This document shows positions 35,969 to 46,293 of a DNA stretch of 64,000 nt, one piece after another. Every line of letters starts with the position of its first letter. The stretch's first letter is position 1. The stretch comes from Leptodontidium sp. MPI-SDFR-AT-0119. Lineage: Eukaryota; Ascomycota; Leotiomycetes; Helotiales; Leptodontidiaceae. Under the pieces are notes generated by a model. The model had not been told where the DNA came from. It did no database searches and was given only the letters and a program-made list of their open reading frames with translations. The stretch is from positions 2,852,001 to 2,916,000 of the forward strand of contig JAHLEZ010000002.1 in the NCBI GenBank assembly GCA_020726505.1, written 5' to 3'. Position numbers and translations under genes: made by a program.

Positions 35969-37324
35969 ATGGGGACCAAGATGGACAAGCTACCATACAC
36001 CCCCGCGGAACTAGAAGGTGAACTGGCCAGGTTGAAGCCGTTACTCGGTCGTCTCAAGACGAACGAGCAGATCAAAGTTGCATATCACGAGAGAAAGCTC
36101 ACAGAGTTTGATTGCGCTACGGAGACGCTCAAGAACGATGCTTTTTGGGCATATCTTCGCAAGATTTCACCACCCAACGCCCAGAGCTCCACAAGGTTTG
36201 GGAGGAAATCACTCTCCACGATCGGATTGGGGCGACATCTCAAGATCTTGTGGACGGTCAGGTATTCAACTCAGACACATTCATCGAATTCGGTCGAGTA
36301 ATCGATGCTTGGAAGCGGCTTGATGGAGATAGAGGCCTTTCGCTATTCATTGACTGCGACGAGTTGTCTGCTGCCAAGGCCCGACTCGACGCAGGCAGAA
36401 TATCTGGCGCCGAGCTCCTTCAATTGTTTCTCAAACTTGAGAAAGTGAAATATACCATCATGGAATAGATTGCCCCAGCGATGTTGGATTTGCGTTGCAG
36501 ATTACACAAATGTGTTATGCATATGGATAGTACGAGGGTTCAGCAGCAAGGTCATGGTGAGTGTACTCGTCGTATTTTTCTTTTTCTTTTTACAAGTTGC
36601 TCACTAACTTTTGCATTAATAGCAGCCTTACTAGCCTCTAGCTCCACGAATGCCCCAAGACAATCGTCAACAGACCAACCTCTACATCAAACCACATCTT
36701 CTGACAACAATTCAGCTCTAAGCCAGGGCATTACGAGCATCAATAACCACGGTCAGAAGAGAGCTCTTTTGACAGGTCTGGAGAGCTTGGCAAAGGCAAG
36801 ATCATTGCTTATATCTCATGGCAATCTACTAACCACTATTCTATAGATCATCGAAGCAATGTTGGAATTCCTCCTACAGCCTCCGCAGAGGACCCATCTC
36901 CGAAGCTCAACGAAGATCGATACTTCACAGCTATGAGAAAGATCCAACAGAAGTTGAAGAAAAAAGAAGAAGATGTAGCTGTCGGCAAGCAGAAAATATT
37001 GGCAACAATCGATAAGATCGAAGAAGCAAAGAAGCCCCATGATTCCATACTTCAGAGTGTCAGCACTCAGAGCGAGAACATCTACATCCTCTGCTGCAAG
37101 ATCAAGGATGAGTGGCCAATTTCATCGATTGAAACCGCAGCAACGGCATGTCAAAATTTTGGGGAGACGGGAAATGCCATCTTGGAGGCATTTGAACCCA
37201 TCATTCTCCACAAAAGGCTTTGAGGCTTGTCTACGATGCAAGTATCGAGTGCGAGAAATTGAGGAACGATTACGACAATATGAAGGAGGTTGCTGAGCTT
37301 GCGATGGAGGATATGGATATCTGA
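35969..37324 (+). pseudogene. Two-domain helical cluster protein, paralogue C, disrupted
   Basis: The ATG at 35969 opens MGTKMDKLPYTPAELEGELA and domain 1, but the frame must shift by one base near 36155-36162 to continue into HKVWEEITLHDRIGATSQDL, the copy of the cluster signature. A TAG at 36466-36468 then interrupts domain 1 where the intact paralogues have a Trp or similar residue (TGG- or CAG-to-TAG). Downstream, two introns (36556-36622 and 36776-36846, approximate) lead to domain 2: MRKIQQKLKKKEEDVAV, then DEWPISSIETAATACQNFGE and AFEPIIL. A second frameshift near 37210 separates the last helices (ECEKLRNDYDNMKEVAELAM). The first intron has the same position and phase 1 as in the intact copies. 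Two frameshifts plus one nonsense codon make a functional protein unlikely. The first 60 residues are acidic to neutral, not basic. Confidence 0.7.
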
Positions 37325-37912
37325 GTGTTTGAGTCTCCAAAATTATTGATGCCATTCTGGTCCTAGATACTACACTATGTTCTGTTACTCGGTTTGTGAG
37401 ATATTAGGGCCTGTTGAACTGCCGATAGGGGTGTTTATTGGGCCATCGTTTAGCGTGTCGAATTCCTCAGGGCGCTACCAGCTTCTTCCCAGTCGAGTAT
37501 GTTTTCAAACTTAGTGTCTAATAAGAGCTAAAGAAGTCATAGTACCCTGTAGTGTGAACATGATTGTGAATAGAAACAAGTACCTGTCCCCATCGAAGGC
37601 CTCTCCATCCTTAGATTGTGTTCACTTGAATACGCCCCATTGTCCCTCTGTTCCGGGAGGTTTCAGCGTGGTGTTTAGCATCATCACAATCACCAAGACA
37701 ATAGATAAACCTCATAAATTAATGCCCGATAGACGGAACTCCATCACAGAACTCCATCACAGAGGTTCAATAAATGTTGACGATGACACGTGACTTGGCG
37801 GGGCTAGCCAGCACTCCTGCTCCCAAACTCGAACTTCACCTTGCGACCTCCCCAACAGAAAGTCTCCCAGGACCTACCACTTGCGACAACCCTCAGACGA
37901 TCCCTACCTATC
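37325..37912. other. Intergenic between paralogues C and D
   Basis: About 590 bases; CACGTGA at 37787-37793 lies 120 bases upstream of paralogue D. A frame at 37554-37793 is not protein-like. Confidence 0.4.
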
Positions 37913-39465
37913 ATGATGACGTCAAAAAGCAAAAAGGCGGCTACGAAGAAAGCCATCAATGCCGAAATGAAGCTTCTAGCCCCCAAATTGGGCTCCTTAT
38001 CAACATACGAGGAGATAGCAGAGGCAAGTGAACTGCTTGCCACAACACGAGTTCCAGGGACAGAGAATCACAAGTGGGTCGCAATTCGAAACTATGTAGA
38101 ATCCAAGGCAAATCGAGACTGGATATGGGTCGAGATTGAGTTATATCGCATGATTGGGCAAACATCGTCGTTCCTGCTGGATGGACCGAAACTCGATCGA
38201 GATCCTGAAAAGAGCGAAAGTGAGAATGACTCCAAGCTTCGAACTCTCGGAGAACTAGAATTAGTCATTCAGACTTGGTCTTATCTGGCTTTGGAGGGTG
38301 CGCTGGGCCATCTGTTGATGCATGAGGATGTCCATGAAGTCAAGGAGCAGGGAGGCTCAGCTGCTGAGCTATTTCGTGCTTTTCTCCGTGCTCACAATGT
38401 TGAAGTCTGGAATGAGCAAGAATTGTACGATGTTTGGTCGTATGTCTATAAGTTCGCTGAAGACTTCCGCCGTGTTAAGAGGGAGCGAATATCTCCATGT
38501 AAGCCCGCCCAATCAAGCGCCAGTCCAAGGACTTCTGGCTAACGCTTGCCATCAGCTCCTGATGTCACAAGACGATCTGGTCTGGTTGCGGTGCGAGATG
38601 ATTCCTCTGCTGTTGCACAGCTGTCAAATTCTCGTGGGAGCCGAACAACTACCAATTCTTCGTTGAAGCATGGGCTTCTAATACCGGGTACGTTAGAGGT
38701 GCCATCGTGATTTGCACACTTACTGTATTTCTAATTAGCCCCACAGAAAACGTAAGATCCAAACGACTTCGGTCATCCAACATTGCGAAGGAAAACCCAG
38801 CGCCTACGGTTACTACAGAAGAATCTATAGATAAGGACCCATTCATGTACATAGACGAAGACATCTATAATGCATCACCCCCACCTGCAACTAGCTCAGC
38901 AGTGCGAAGATCAAGTCCAACTCCGCAAAGTACCTCATCAGCCTTAGTCGCAACGATAGGTGCCTCACGCACCGAACCAGTGCGAGAAACTCCAGGACTC
39001 CAAAGACAAGCCAACGGTAACTCAAAGAGTCTCCCTCGTACAAACCAGAATGGCAGTGAGCGACCCGAAGACTTCTTCCTCACCAAAGTCAGTAAGGTGA
39101 CAGAAGATTTGAAGTCTGCCCGGAACAAGCTTGACATTACAAACCAAGCGTTAGGCGTCACGAGAGAGCACTCGGAAAAAGCAGGAAAGTTTTATGAGCA
39201 TACTTATTGTGGAATGAAGCATCGCTTTCGAGAAGTCGAAGGGTTGTGCTACAGTTCGAGATGTAATATGACTTCTACCTCTATTCGAGCTGCAGCAAAA
39301 GCCTGCAAAGACTTTGGGCTGGCTGAAGGAGAGTCACTTATGGCTCTATTGGAGCCTGTATTGGCCTATGAGGAAGCGAAGGAGAATCGCGACAAGTCGA
39401 TCTCAAAGTTCAGGAAGTTGGAGAATAAGCTCACTCGCCTCTCCGAGATATTTGACGAGGATTGA
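37913..39465 (+). CDS. Two-domain helical cluster protein, paralogue D
   Basis: Exons 37913-38498, 38556-38687 and 38747-39465, 478 residues; all joins keep frame. The start MMTSKSKKAATKKAI is basic. Domain 1 has EIAEASELLATTRVPG, the signature WIWVEIELYRMIGQTSSFLL, LGELELVIQTWSYLALEG and ELFRAFLRAHNVEVWNE. A long Ser/Pro-rich linker holds DEDIYNASPPP, which is shared with paralogue E (EEDLYSSSPPP). Domain 2 has FLTKVSKVTEDLKSARNKL, a Cys-containing stretch (YCGMKHRFREVEGLCYSSRC), STSIRAAAKACKDFG and ALLEPVLAYEEAKENRDKS. The first intron lies at the end of domain 1 in phase 1. There is no catalytic motif. The intact reading frame, despite strong divergence from its neighbours, argues for function. 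Confidence 0.75.
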
Positions 39466-40016
39466 AGGCTGCAATTCGATGCACGATGAAGATTTTGTAA
39501 GTGAGGGGCGAATTAGTGTATAGTAAAGGTGGAGTATGGGTTTGCAATTCAGTATAATGCCATTTGTGAGTTTAAAATAAGCCTATCTCTAGGAAGTGGC
39601 CGAGCGAAAAGAAAGACCTCAGCGTTGCTCCACAGCCGCCGCCGACTAGTCTCTTCATTATCGCTACCTGTTATAATTAAATTAAAGTTGTTGAATGAGA
39701 TGTCTTCGTCCCTTTTTTGCTTCAGTATTTGGTGACTTCCGTAAATTTCCAGTCCAGGCCCCATGAAAGGTGAAATGACGCTAGCCTAAATCCAAATGAA
39801 GGAATCCACAAGACTGTTCCTCGCTTGCTTTCGTATTGATAAATATTGTTCATTCGTCGTGGCCATGTCCTCACTTCTCAAATCACAACAAGATACAACG
39901 CACATACCTGAGCTGGGCTACGAATCTCTTTCCATCTCAAACCACCACAATCGAAGTTTCCGGCCACCCGCACTTTTGCTTACCTTCAACACACCCTCGT
40001 CGTGACACGAACAACA
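39466..40016. other. Intergenic between paralogues D and E
   Basis: About 550 bases; short overlapping frames only. No CACGTGA here, unlike the regions before C and D. Confidence 0.5.
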
Positions 40017-41556
40017 ATGGCACCGCTTACACTATGTACGAGAGAGATCGAAAAAAAGATGGTACAGCTACAGCTCCGATTCAAATCCATATCTTCGCGT
40101 CTAGAAGTTGCTGGAATAAGCCGGTACATGTCTAGTCTCGGTGTTGCTACAGAGGATTACATCAAGAATGAAGCAATGAGATCATTCATCGACAGCAAAT
40201 CCGACGCCGAAAGTCTCTGGAGGGAGATCGACATTTTCCGCATGATGGACGAGACATCGAAATTCTTCATTGATGATGCGAACGTCGATCTCTCAACACT
40301 CTGCGAACTTCAAGGAGCGGTGCAGATATGGAGTCATTTGGTCGTTGCGGGAGGGTTGGATATGGTCCTCGCACGATATCCGGATATTGTTATGGTTAGG
40401 AGGCGAGGGGGATCGCCGGCTGAAGTTTTCAGGGAATACCTCTCTGCTCATCAGTTGGAAGGGGACTTTGAGATCTGGGATGAGACGCGGATGAACGTAT
40501 TCAGACTCAAATTATTCGAGTTGGATCAAGATCTGAGACTGACCAAACGAGAAGACCTGTCGCTTGGTATGTATATTTATCTCATTGTTCAGATTTGACA
40601 TGATGTATGGTATAGTTAACGCCAGTGTTGACCTTCACGCCAGATTACCCCGCAGAGCAAGGAACTCGACCCGATCTTGTTTCTGGTGAATTTACAGCCG
40701 AGATGGTAGAAGATCCAGTCGCAACCAGCAACCTCTCTTCTTTAGCCAGGAGTCTACCAACGGTCCAGCGTAAGTTCCAGAAATGGTTTAGAAACCCGAG
40801 TAGAGAAGACTTGCACTGACAGGATGGACAGCAATTCTACCCCACGTCAAGGAAGCAAGAATAGAGATCATTGATCTCACGGAAGATGATATTGATATAC
40901 GCGGACTACCTGTCAAGATCGAGCAGGTCCATGAACCTGAAGAAGACCTGTACAGCTCATCTCCACCACCCGACTGTCAAACACCAACGCTCGTCTCTCC
41001 TCAGGCATCAATTCTGCCCACTCCATCGGTCACAGCGACACCAACAGCCAGGGAAGGAACACAACCGGAGCCTCCAGTGGTAGCCAATGGCGCCTCGATC
41101 ATGCAGCTAGATCCGAACCCTCGAAACCAAGAACTCCTAGGGCATCCAGGGCAAACAAACACACAAAAGCTCGAAGCCCATCTCTTCGAATGCAAGGAGC
41201 GATGCCAATCTACTCTCACGCACGCCGAAAATACCATGAATATCTTGAAAGCATACATGCAAGAACACTGCCCACTTGGCGAGGAGACTTCATACAAGTT
41301 GAGGCTTTTCATCGGAAAGCTAAGCGAGGAGCTCTCTAGTTTCGACGCAGAGGCATTCAAGACTGATATTGAGGCATTCACAGACTTCACGATTTCTTCT
41401 CGGGAGGTTATTCTAGGTTTACTGGATCCTTGGATTGCAGTTTTGGATGCTTGTGACGTCTATGTATCCACTATGATGGAGAAAAATAAGTGCGAGAGGA
41501 AGGTTGAGATCGCCAGGTCGGTTGGGGAAGCTTTTGGAATCGAATCAATTGATTGA
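40017..41556 (+). CDS. Two-domain helical cluster protein, paralogue E, with SIM-like motif
   Basis: Exons 40017-40566, 40626-40769 (acceptor 40644 also possible) and 40832-41556, 472 residues. The ATG at 40017 is used because the frame further upstream lacks one. Domain 1 contains RLEVAGISRYMSSLG, the signature LWREIDIFRMMDETSKFFI, LCELQGAVQIWSHLVVAGGL and EVFREYLSAHQLEG. The linker carries EIIDLTEDDIDI (about residues 242-253), a textbook SUMO-interaction motif (hydrophobic core next to acidic residues), and EEDLYSSSPPP shared with D. Domain 2: KLEAHLFECKERCQSTLTHA, then EAFTDFTISSREVILGLLDP and ENK-type charged helices to the end. Intron 1 is phase 1 after domain 1. Probable nuclear role by the SIM and by analogy with its basic paralogues; this is inference. 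Confidence 0.75.
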
Positions 41557-42010
41557 TTCGGAAGCCTGGACGTGAAGAAGAGGAAAAGAACAGAGCAGCC
41601 GTAGCAGTATACATGGAAATAGGGGGATACATGTTTTCCAAATATTTACCGCTTCAAATCTGGCAGGGGTTCCAAAATGCGGAACAAAGCGAATTCAAGT
41701 ATCTACAATGGCGAACGCAACTTCCTGTTCACCTGCGTAGATAGCTCTTTTGTCCCCAACCTTCTGTATCCTAAACTCGCATGAAAGGATGAAAGAAGGA
41801 AAAGTAAGAGATAAAAAGAAAAAGAAAGAGATAGAGAAGAGATGAGAGACATAAAAAGGAAAGTCTCAAGAACATAAAAAACTCCCCCCGCTATTGTTTC
41901 TTCCGAACCCTTCGCATATCATACCGCATCGTGCTGTATAGTAGAACCTCTATCACATCACATCACATCATATCGTATCGTACTATACAGTAAAACCTCC
42001 CTCACCAAAA
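41557..42010. other. Intergenic with purine-rich tract
   Basis: Contains an A/G-rich stretch (about 41785-41880) and CATCA/CGTATC short repeats (about 41955-41995) directly before the next start; a low-complexity promoter or leader. Confidence 0.5.
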
Positions 42011-42772
42011 ATGGGATCTCGATCCATCCGCGCAATCCTTGGTCTCCCCAGACCATCAGGATCGCGCTCAACCTCAAAGGTAAAAGACAGCCCTAACCCT
42101 ACCCACTCCACCGCAACCTCAGACTTAAACTTAGACTTAGACTCAGACTCAAACTCCACCCGCCTCTCAAACACCTACTCCCTGCACTCCCGCTCCTTTA
42201 AAGAACCAACCCGCACACCTAACACCGAGCAACATTACGCATTCGTAGAGATGGCCATCATCCTCGAGCTCAACGATACCATCGCACCATACAGCACAGA
42301 CATATACCTATCCTCAGATCCCTCCATCGCTTATTATATCCGTGAATCGCAGCTCCAGCCGCGTGATAAGCGGGCGAGGGTAGCGAAATTGGAGATGGGT
42401 ATTGGTTCTAAGGAGTTAGTTGCACGGTTGATGCAGGCTGTTGCGAAGAATGATTTTAGAGAGCCGGTTGTAGATGGGGAGGGGAGGCTTGAGGAGGGGG
42501 TTCTGAAGGTGGAGTTGGTGCAGGTTAGGGTTGTGTGGGAGATGAGGGGAATGTTGAGTGGGTTCTGGACGGAGGTTATTGGGGAGAGTGATGCGGAGAT
42601 TGGGAGGGCGTTGGAGATGATGAGGGTTAGGGGGTGGGGGGATCATTTTGAGTTGGTTTTTGGGGTTGCTGATGATGATGATGAGGAGGAGGAAGAGGAG
42701 GAAGAGGAGGAAGAGGAGAATACAATGTGTAGTATCGTCTTCTGGAATCGAGGGAGTTTTACTTTAGATTAG
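42011..42772 (+). CDS. Uncharacterised protein with acidic C-terminal run
   Basis: Single-exon frame of 253 residues from the ATG at 42011. Residues 1-65 are Ser/Asp-rich and disordered (SDLNLDLDSDSNS repeat-like). A folded middle follows: FVEMAIILELNDTIAPYSTD, SIAYYIRESQLQ, KLEMGIGSKELVARLMQAV, then VELVQVRVVWEMRG and IGRALEMMRVRGWGDHFELV. The end is a run of Asp and Glu encoded by GAT/GAG triplets, closing with CSIVFWNRGSFTLD. The hydrophobic strand plus ALEMMRxRxWxDHFELV resembles the two relics at 11.5 and 13 kb (ELMEIMRSRNWRDVLEV), so I place it tentatively in the same unnamed family. No function can be named. Confidence 0.6.
   Translation: MGSRSIRAILGLPRPSGSRSTSKVKDSPNPTHSTATSDLNLDLDSDSNSTRLSNTYSLHSRSFKEPTRTPNTEQHYAFVEMAIILELNDTIAPYSTDIYLSSDPSIAYYIRESQLQPRDKRARVAKLEMGIGSKELVARLMQAVAKNDFREPVVDGEGRLEEGVLKVELVQVRVVWEMRGMLSGFWTEVIGESDAEIGRALEMMRVRGWGDHFELVFGVADDDDEEEEEEEEEEEENTMCSIVFWNRGSFTLD
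42683..42719 (+). repeat. GAG/GAT triplet run coding for acidic residues
   Basis: Triplet low-complexity tract inside the preceding gene, encoding a continuous stretch of Asp and Glu. Such runs change length readily by slippage. Confidence 0.8.
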
Positions 42773-43370
42773 CGGCTGAATGTAAGATCTTCCTTCTTCA
42801 GACACTTATAATCCCGTTCCCTAGGAAAAGATAGTGTAAACAACTAAAAAAAATCCAACTGGAAGAGCGGATAAATGGAGTCTGAGGGGCCTTCTGTTCA
42901 CGAATCACCATAACTAGTTAAGTTAAACATCTACAACGCGAAATTCCTTGGGCATGGAAAATTTATGCAGCCGTTAGGCACTGGTCATAAAATTTAATTC
43001 TATAAATCTCAACATAAACTTAAGTATTCAAGCCAAATAAATTCCGCACACCCTCTCCTCTCCCACTCTTGAAAATCGGGAAGGTTTTTGTTGATTTCCA
43101 TCTAAGCGAGGCTGCGAGGAAACGAGAGTGGGGAAAAAACACTGCATCTATCTCCCTTCCCTATGTGTATCCCTTTGCGGCAAGTCGTCCCCATAAGATG
43201 GATGACATAGACAATTAAATTAAGGTGGGAATTAATATACGAGGCTATAGAAAAACCCGTTCAAGAAGTGGGGTGGAAGGACCGCAAATAAAGGGGTCTC
43301 TGAAAGGAGATCCAACAATCAATGTCTGCCTGCCTGCCTGACGATCGATACCAACGGATAAAAACAATAA

Positions 43371-43406
43371 CCAAAACCCCAACCCCAACCCCAACACCAA
43401 CCCAAA
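43371..43406. repeat. AACCCC-type simple repeat
   Basis: Several AACCCC units followed by degenerate CAACAC/CAACCC copies. It resembles a telomere-like hexamer but is not the fungal TTAGGG/CCCTAA unit. Confidence 0.7.
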
Positions 43407-43586
43407 CTCAATCCAACCAAACATCATTCATTAATAGCAGTGCCGATCGTAAAACAAAAAAAAAGAGAACTAATAAACATATAAAACAATTCCTTCCCGC
43501 CTACATTCCTCCCTAATCGTCTTCTTCACACACACAACCCAAAAGGGAGGAGGGAGGGAGGGGGACTCATGATCCCGGATCACAAG

Positions 43587-43612
43587 TCGATCGATCGATC
43601 GATCGATCGATC
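43587..43612. repeat. TCGA tetranucleotide microsatellite
   Basis: About six and a half uninterrupted TCGA (equally GATC) units; self-complementary, likely length-polymorphic. Confidence 0.9.
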
Positions 43613-44366
43613 TCAAAGGGCAAAATCCACACAAAACAGTGGCTAATGCGACGTGCAACAAAAGATTTCTTCGCCAAGGGATTTATGACATGGGGTTAGG
43701 AGCCAATGAGAAGCTACCATTTCGTAGAATCATGTGATCAACCCAACACGTTCTTGGCACGTGAGAGGTTTCTTCATACATATATTTATCTAGGTAGATT
43801 TAGGTAGGGGAGTGGATACTGATATTGGCGATTGAAGTGTAATAACAAGGGGGACGAGTGATGAGGGGTCAATTTCCTAGCGGGTACTGAGTGATAATGA
43901 GGGGGGGGAGTAGCAGGAGGAGCAATGCATTGAAGGTATACTCCTATTAACAATGGCATACCAAATCCAACCTAACCTGACCTAGCCCAGCCAGCCCAGC
44001 CCAACCAGTCACCTAACACCACCAACACAGGATCCTTCATTTATGAATGCCAAAAAGAGAAGAAAAACGCCCTGCTCGCTATCCATGCATGCATGCATCG
44101 TATCGAAATTCCAATCTCAGCTCAACTCCTGCCAGCCAACCGAACCGCCCATATCAAGGTACTTGTCATGTCCAATGCTTTCCCCTTATAACCAATGCAT
44201 CTGCTCCTATACACAACCCTCATGCAAGCTCTTCGTCTACCACATAATAATCGCCAAGTCAATCATCTACACGCCATCCAGTGGATCATTCAGTTGATGG
44301 TTCTTTCTCATATGTCAGGGCTGGTGTGTACCAACTACCAAACACATTAGTAAGAAACCACCACGA

Positions 44367-46293
44367 TCAATCACCACCATGACCCAACTTCAAAATCTTC
44401 TGAATACTCCTCCTGATGCCACTCCCACTCTTCTTATCCTTGTCGTCCTTGCTCGCTTCCCTCGCCGCCCCATTCCCATTGACGGTCTCATTCGGAGAGG
44501 GCTTGTCTTGTTCTTTGAAACCAAGGAGACTGGCCACGCTCATCTTCCGACCTTTCTTCTTGAGCGTGTCTGGCGAGGTGGCTTTGGGTGGCCATTCTCC
44601 GTCTCGTTTCCAACCTTGGACACAGCTCCGTGTTACGTCTTTGAGGTTCATGGGACAGCTAGGAGTTAGGGATTGGACCACTACTTTGTCATAGATAGTG
44701 TTGTATGCGCTGGGTAAGATGGAAGCTCGCATAGCGTTTTCAGGGGGTAGAATCGGAGGGGCAATGGGAATCTCTATATCATCTTCCCACTCGTCGTCTT
44801 CTTGCTCGATTGCTGTAGAGCTACCACCATCTCCACTAGATATGGAAGCTCGTGTTGTTGTTTTCACAACGGTAGTTCCAGAAGGTCTTTGAATCTTTCG
44901 CGCGCAGGTCCATGCATCTCGGCGTGCAACGAAACACCTCAAGCCTTCATTCCAGGTCATCTCGTCTGCAAGACGCCTTTTCCGTCTGCGCTTACGATCC
45001 GACAATGCCTTCTTGATTACGTCCCCAACGCCATCTGCACTGTCGAAACGCAATGGCCCTGAACTCTTCTTGCTTGTAGGTGTGGGGGTATCATGACTCG
45101 ATGTAGGTCCTGGGACCTTCATATCATCTCCGTCGTCACTGGCGTTGCTCAACCATTCGTCTCTCTCCTTCCATGCAACATCTTGTGCCTCTGCATCCTC
45201 TTCAATTGTAATTGTAGGCTCAAGGTTTGCTTGACCTTCGGGTTGGGGCCATTCCCACTTCCAATCATTCTTGACTCTCTCCGCCAGGTACTTCTTCACA
45301 GCCTCTTTCTGCTTCGCACGATCCTTACTTGTGAGGTCTGCTTCGTAGTCGGTGAGGGCATTTGTAGTAGCGTAATTCCGCCGACGCTGTATGCTGTTGG
45401 AGGCGGTATGTGCGAATATCATCTTGTCCTTCTTTGGCTCGCCCTCTGCATCTGCAGCCCCGTCGGTCGAAGTATGTACAGGTTGAAGGGGCTCTGCAGA
45501 TGTTGGATCGGTCGATATGGGTTGTTCGAGAGTAGTCTGCGAAATAAGTGCGGGATTTGCAGTCGTGGTATTTGAGGGGGAAGCTTGGGAGTCAACAACG
45601 TCACGAGGACTTTGTGGGGTGATCTGAGTCGGTGGCGTGCATGTAACTGTGGTCTGGTCAGTCACAATCTTAAGAATAAATCAACACCACCTTATCTGCC
45701 AACAGGTGCAATTGGACAGACATACCTGTGCTGTGATTGTTTGGGCTCGTTGCATCTGCGACGAGGGTGGAAACAGCGCTGAAGAACGAGGAGGGGGTGT
45801 TGGGTGAAGATTTAGTTACACCGGTCTGCCCAGCATTCCCAGAGCTCCCAACAGCATCAGCAGCAGTGGTAGTATGAGAATGCTGTTGAATAGTAGAAGA
45901 CGAGATGTCGAGAACAGCAGAAGAGGGGGCTGGACCTAAGGGTTGCACTTGAGTTGGATCCAGACCCAGACTCATACTAGTCGTAGCTGGCGTAGCTTCC
46001 CGCCGCCCAGCTTCGTCTGCATCCGTCTCTCGATGCAGATGCAGCATCTGGACTTGGTCGTGTGCGTGTGCGAGTGCCCCCGCGGAGTTGCGAGATGCTA
46101 CGACTGGAGATGGTGATTCTGCTTCGCCCACGAGGACGGCAGAAGTGTCGTGAGACATTTTCGCATGGTCGGGGTTGAACCAGTGAGGTAGGTAGCGGTG
46201 GGCAGGCAAAGAACGTGGAGTTTGGGGGGGTTGGTGGTGGATTGTGGGTTGGTGATGTACCGCTCTCTGCTCACTCAGAACTGAGGAGGCCAA
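44367..46293 (-). CDS. Gag1-like clamp domain protein (former DUF4050)
   Basis: Minus-strand exons 46293-45726 and 45646-44367 join in frame to 615 residues. The N-terminal 250 residues are Ser/Thr/Pro-rich. The C-terminal half has the Gag1/DUF4050 landmarks: RRRNYATTNALTDYEADLTS, KERDEWLSNASDDGDDM, the block MTWNEGLRCFVARRDAWTCA, and AYNTIYDKVVVQSLTPSCPM with VQGWKRDGEWPP. It ends in a basic tail (SIRRS-like, IQKILKLGHGGD). In fission yeast Gag1 helps restrain TORC1 under amino-acid stress; the same role here is inferred from family only. The start is uncertain: an in-frame ATG at 46158 (MSHDTSAVLVGE) may be the true one, the segment before it being rather His/Pro-rich. The splice acceptor was chosen because it is the one that preserves frame. 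Confidence 0.8.

Larger units (their letters stand above)
42773..44366. other. Intergenic with simple repeats
   Basis: About 1.6 kb without a supported gene; it holds a C-rich AACCCC-like tract, a TCGA tetranucleotide repeat (both listed) and GCAT repeats near 44085-44098. Confidence 0.6.

Noticed and set aside
42416..42646. Pro/His-rich minus-strand frame opposite the 42.0 kb gene
   Set aside because: It is the antisense shadow of the G-rich coding strand; the plus strand has the ATG and a plausible fold.
43371..43406. AACCCC-like tract as an interstitial telomere
   Set aside because: The unit is not CCCTAA/TTAGGG, the array is short and degenerate, and housekeeping genes lie on both sides.
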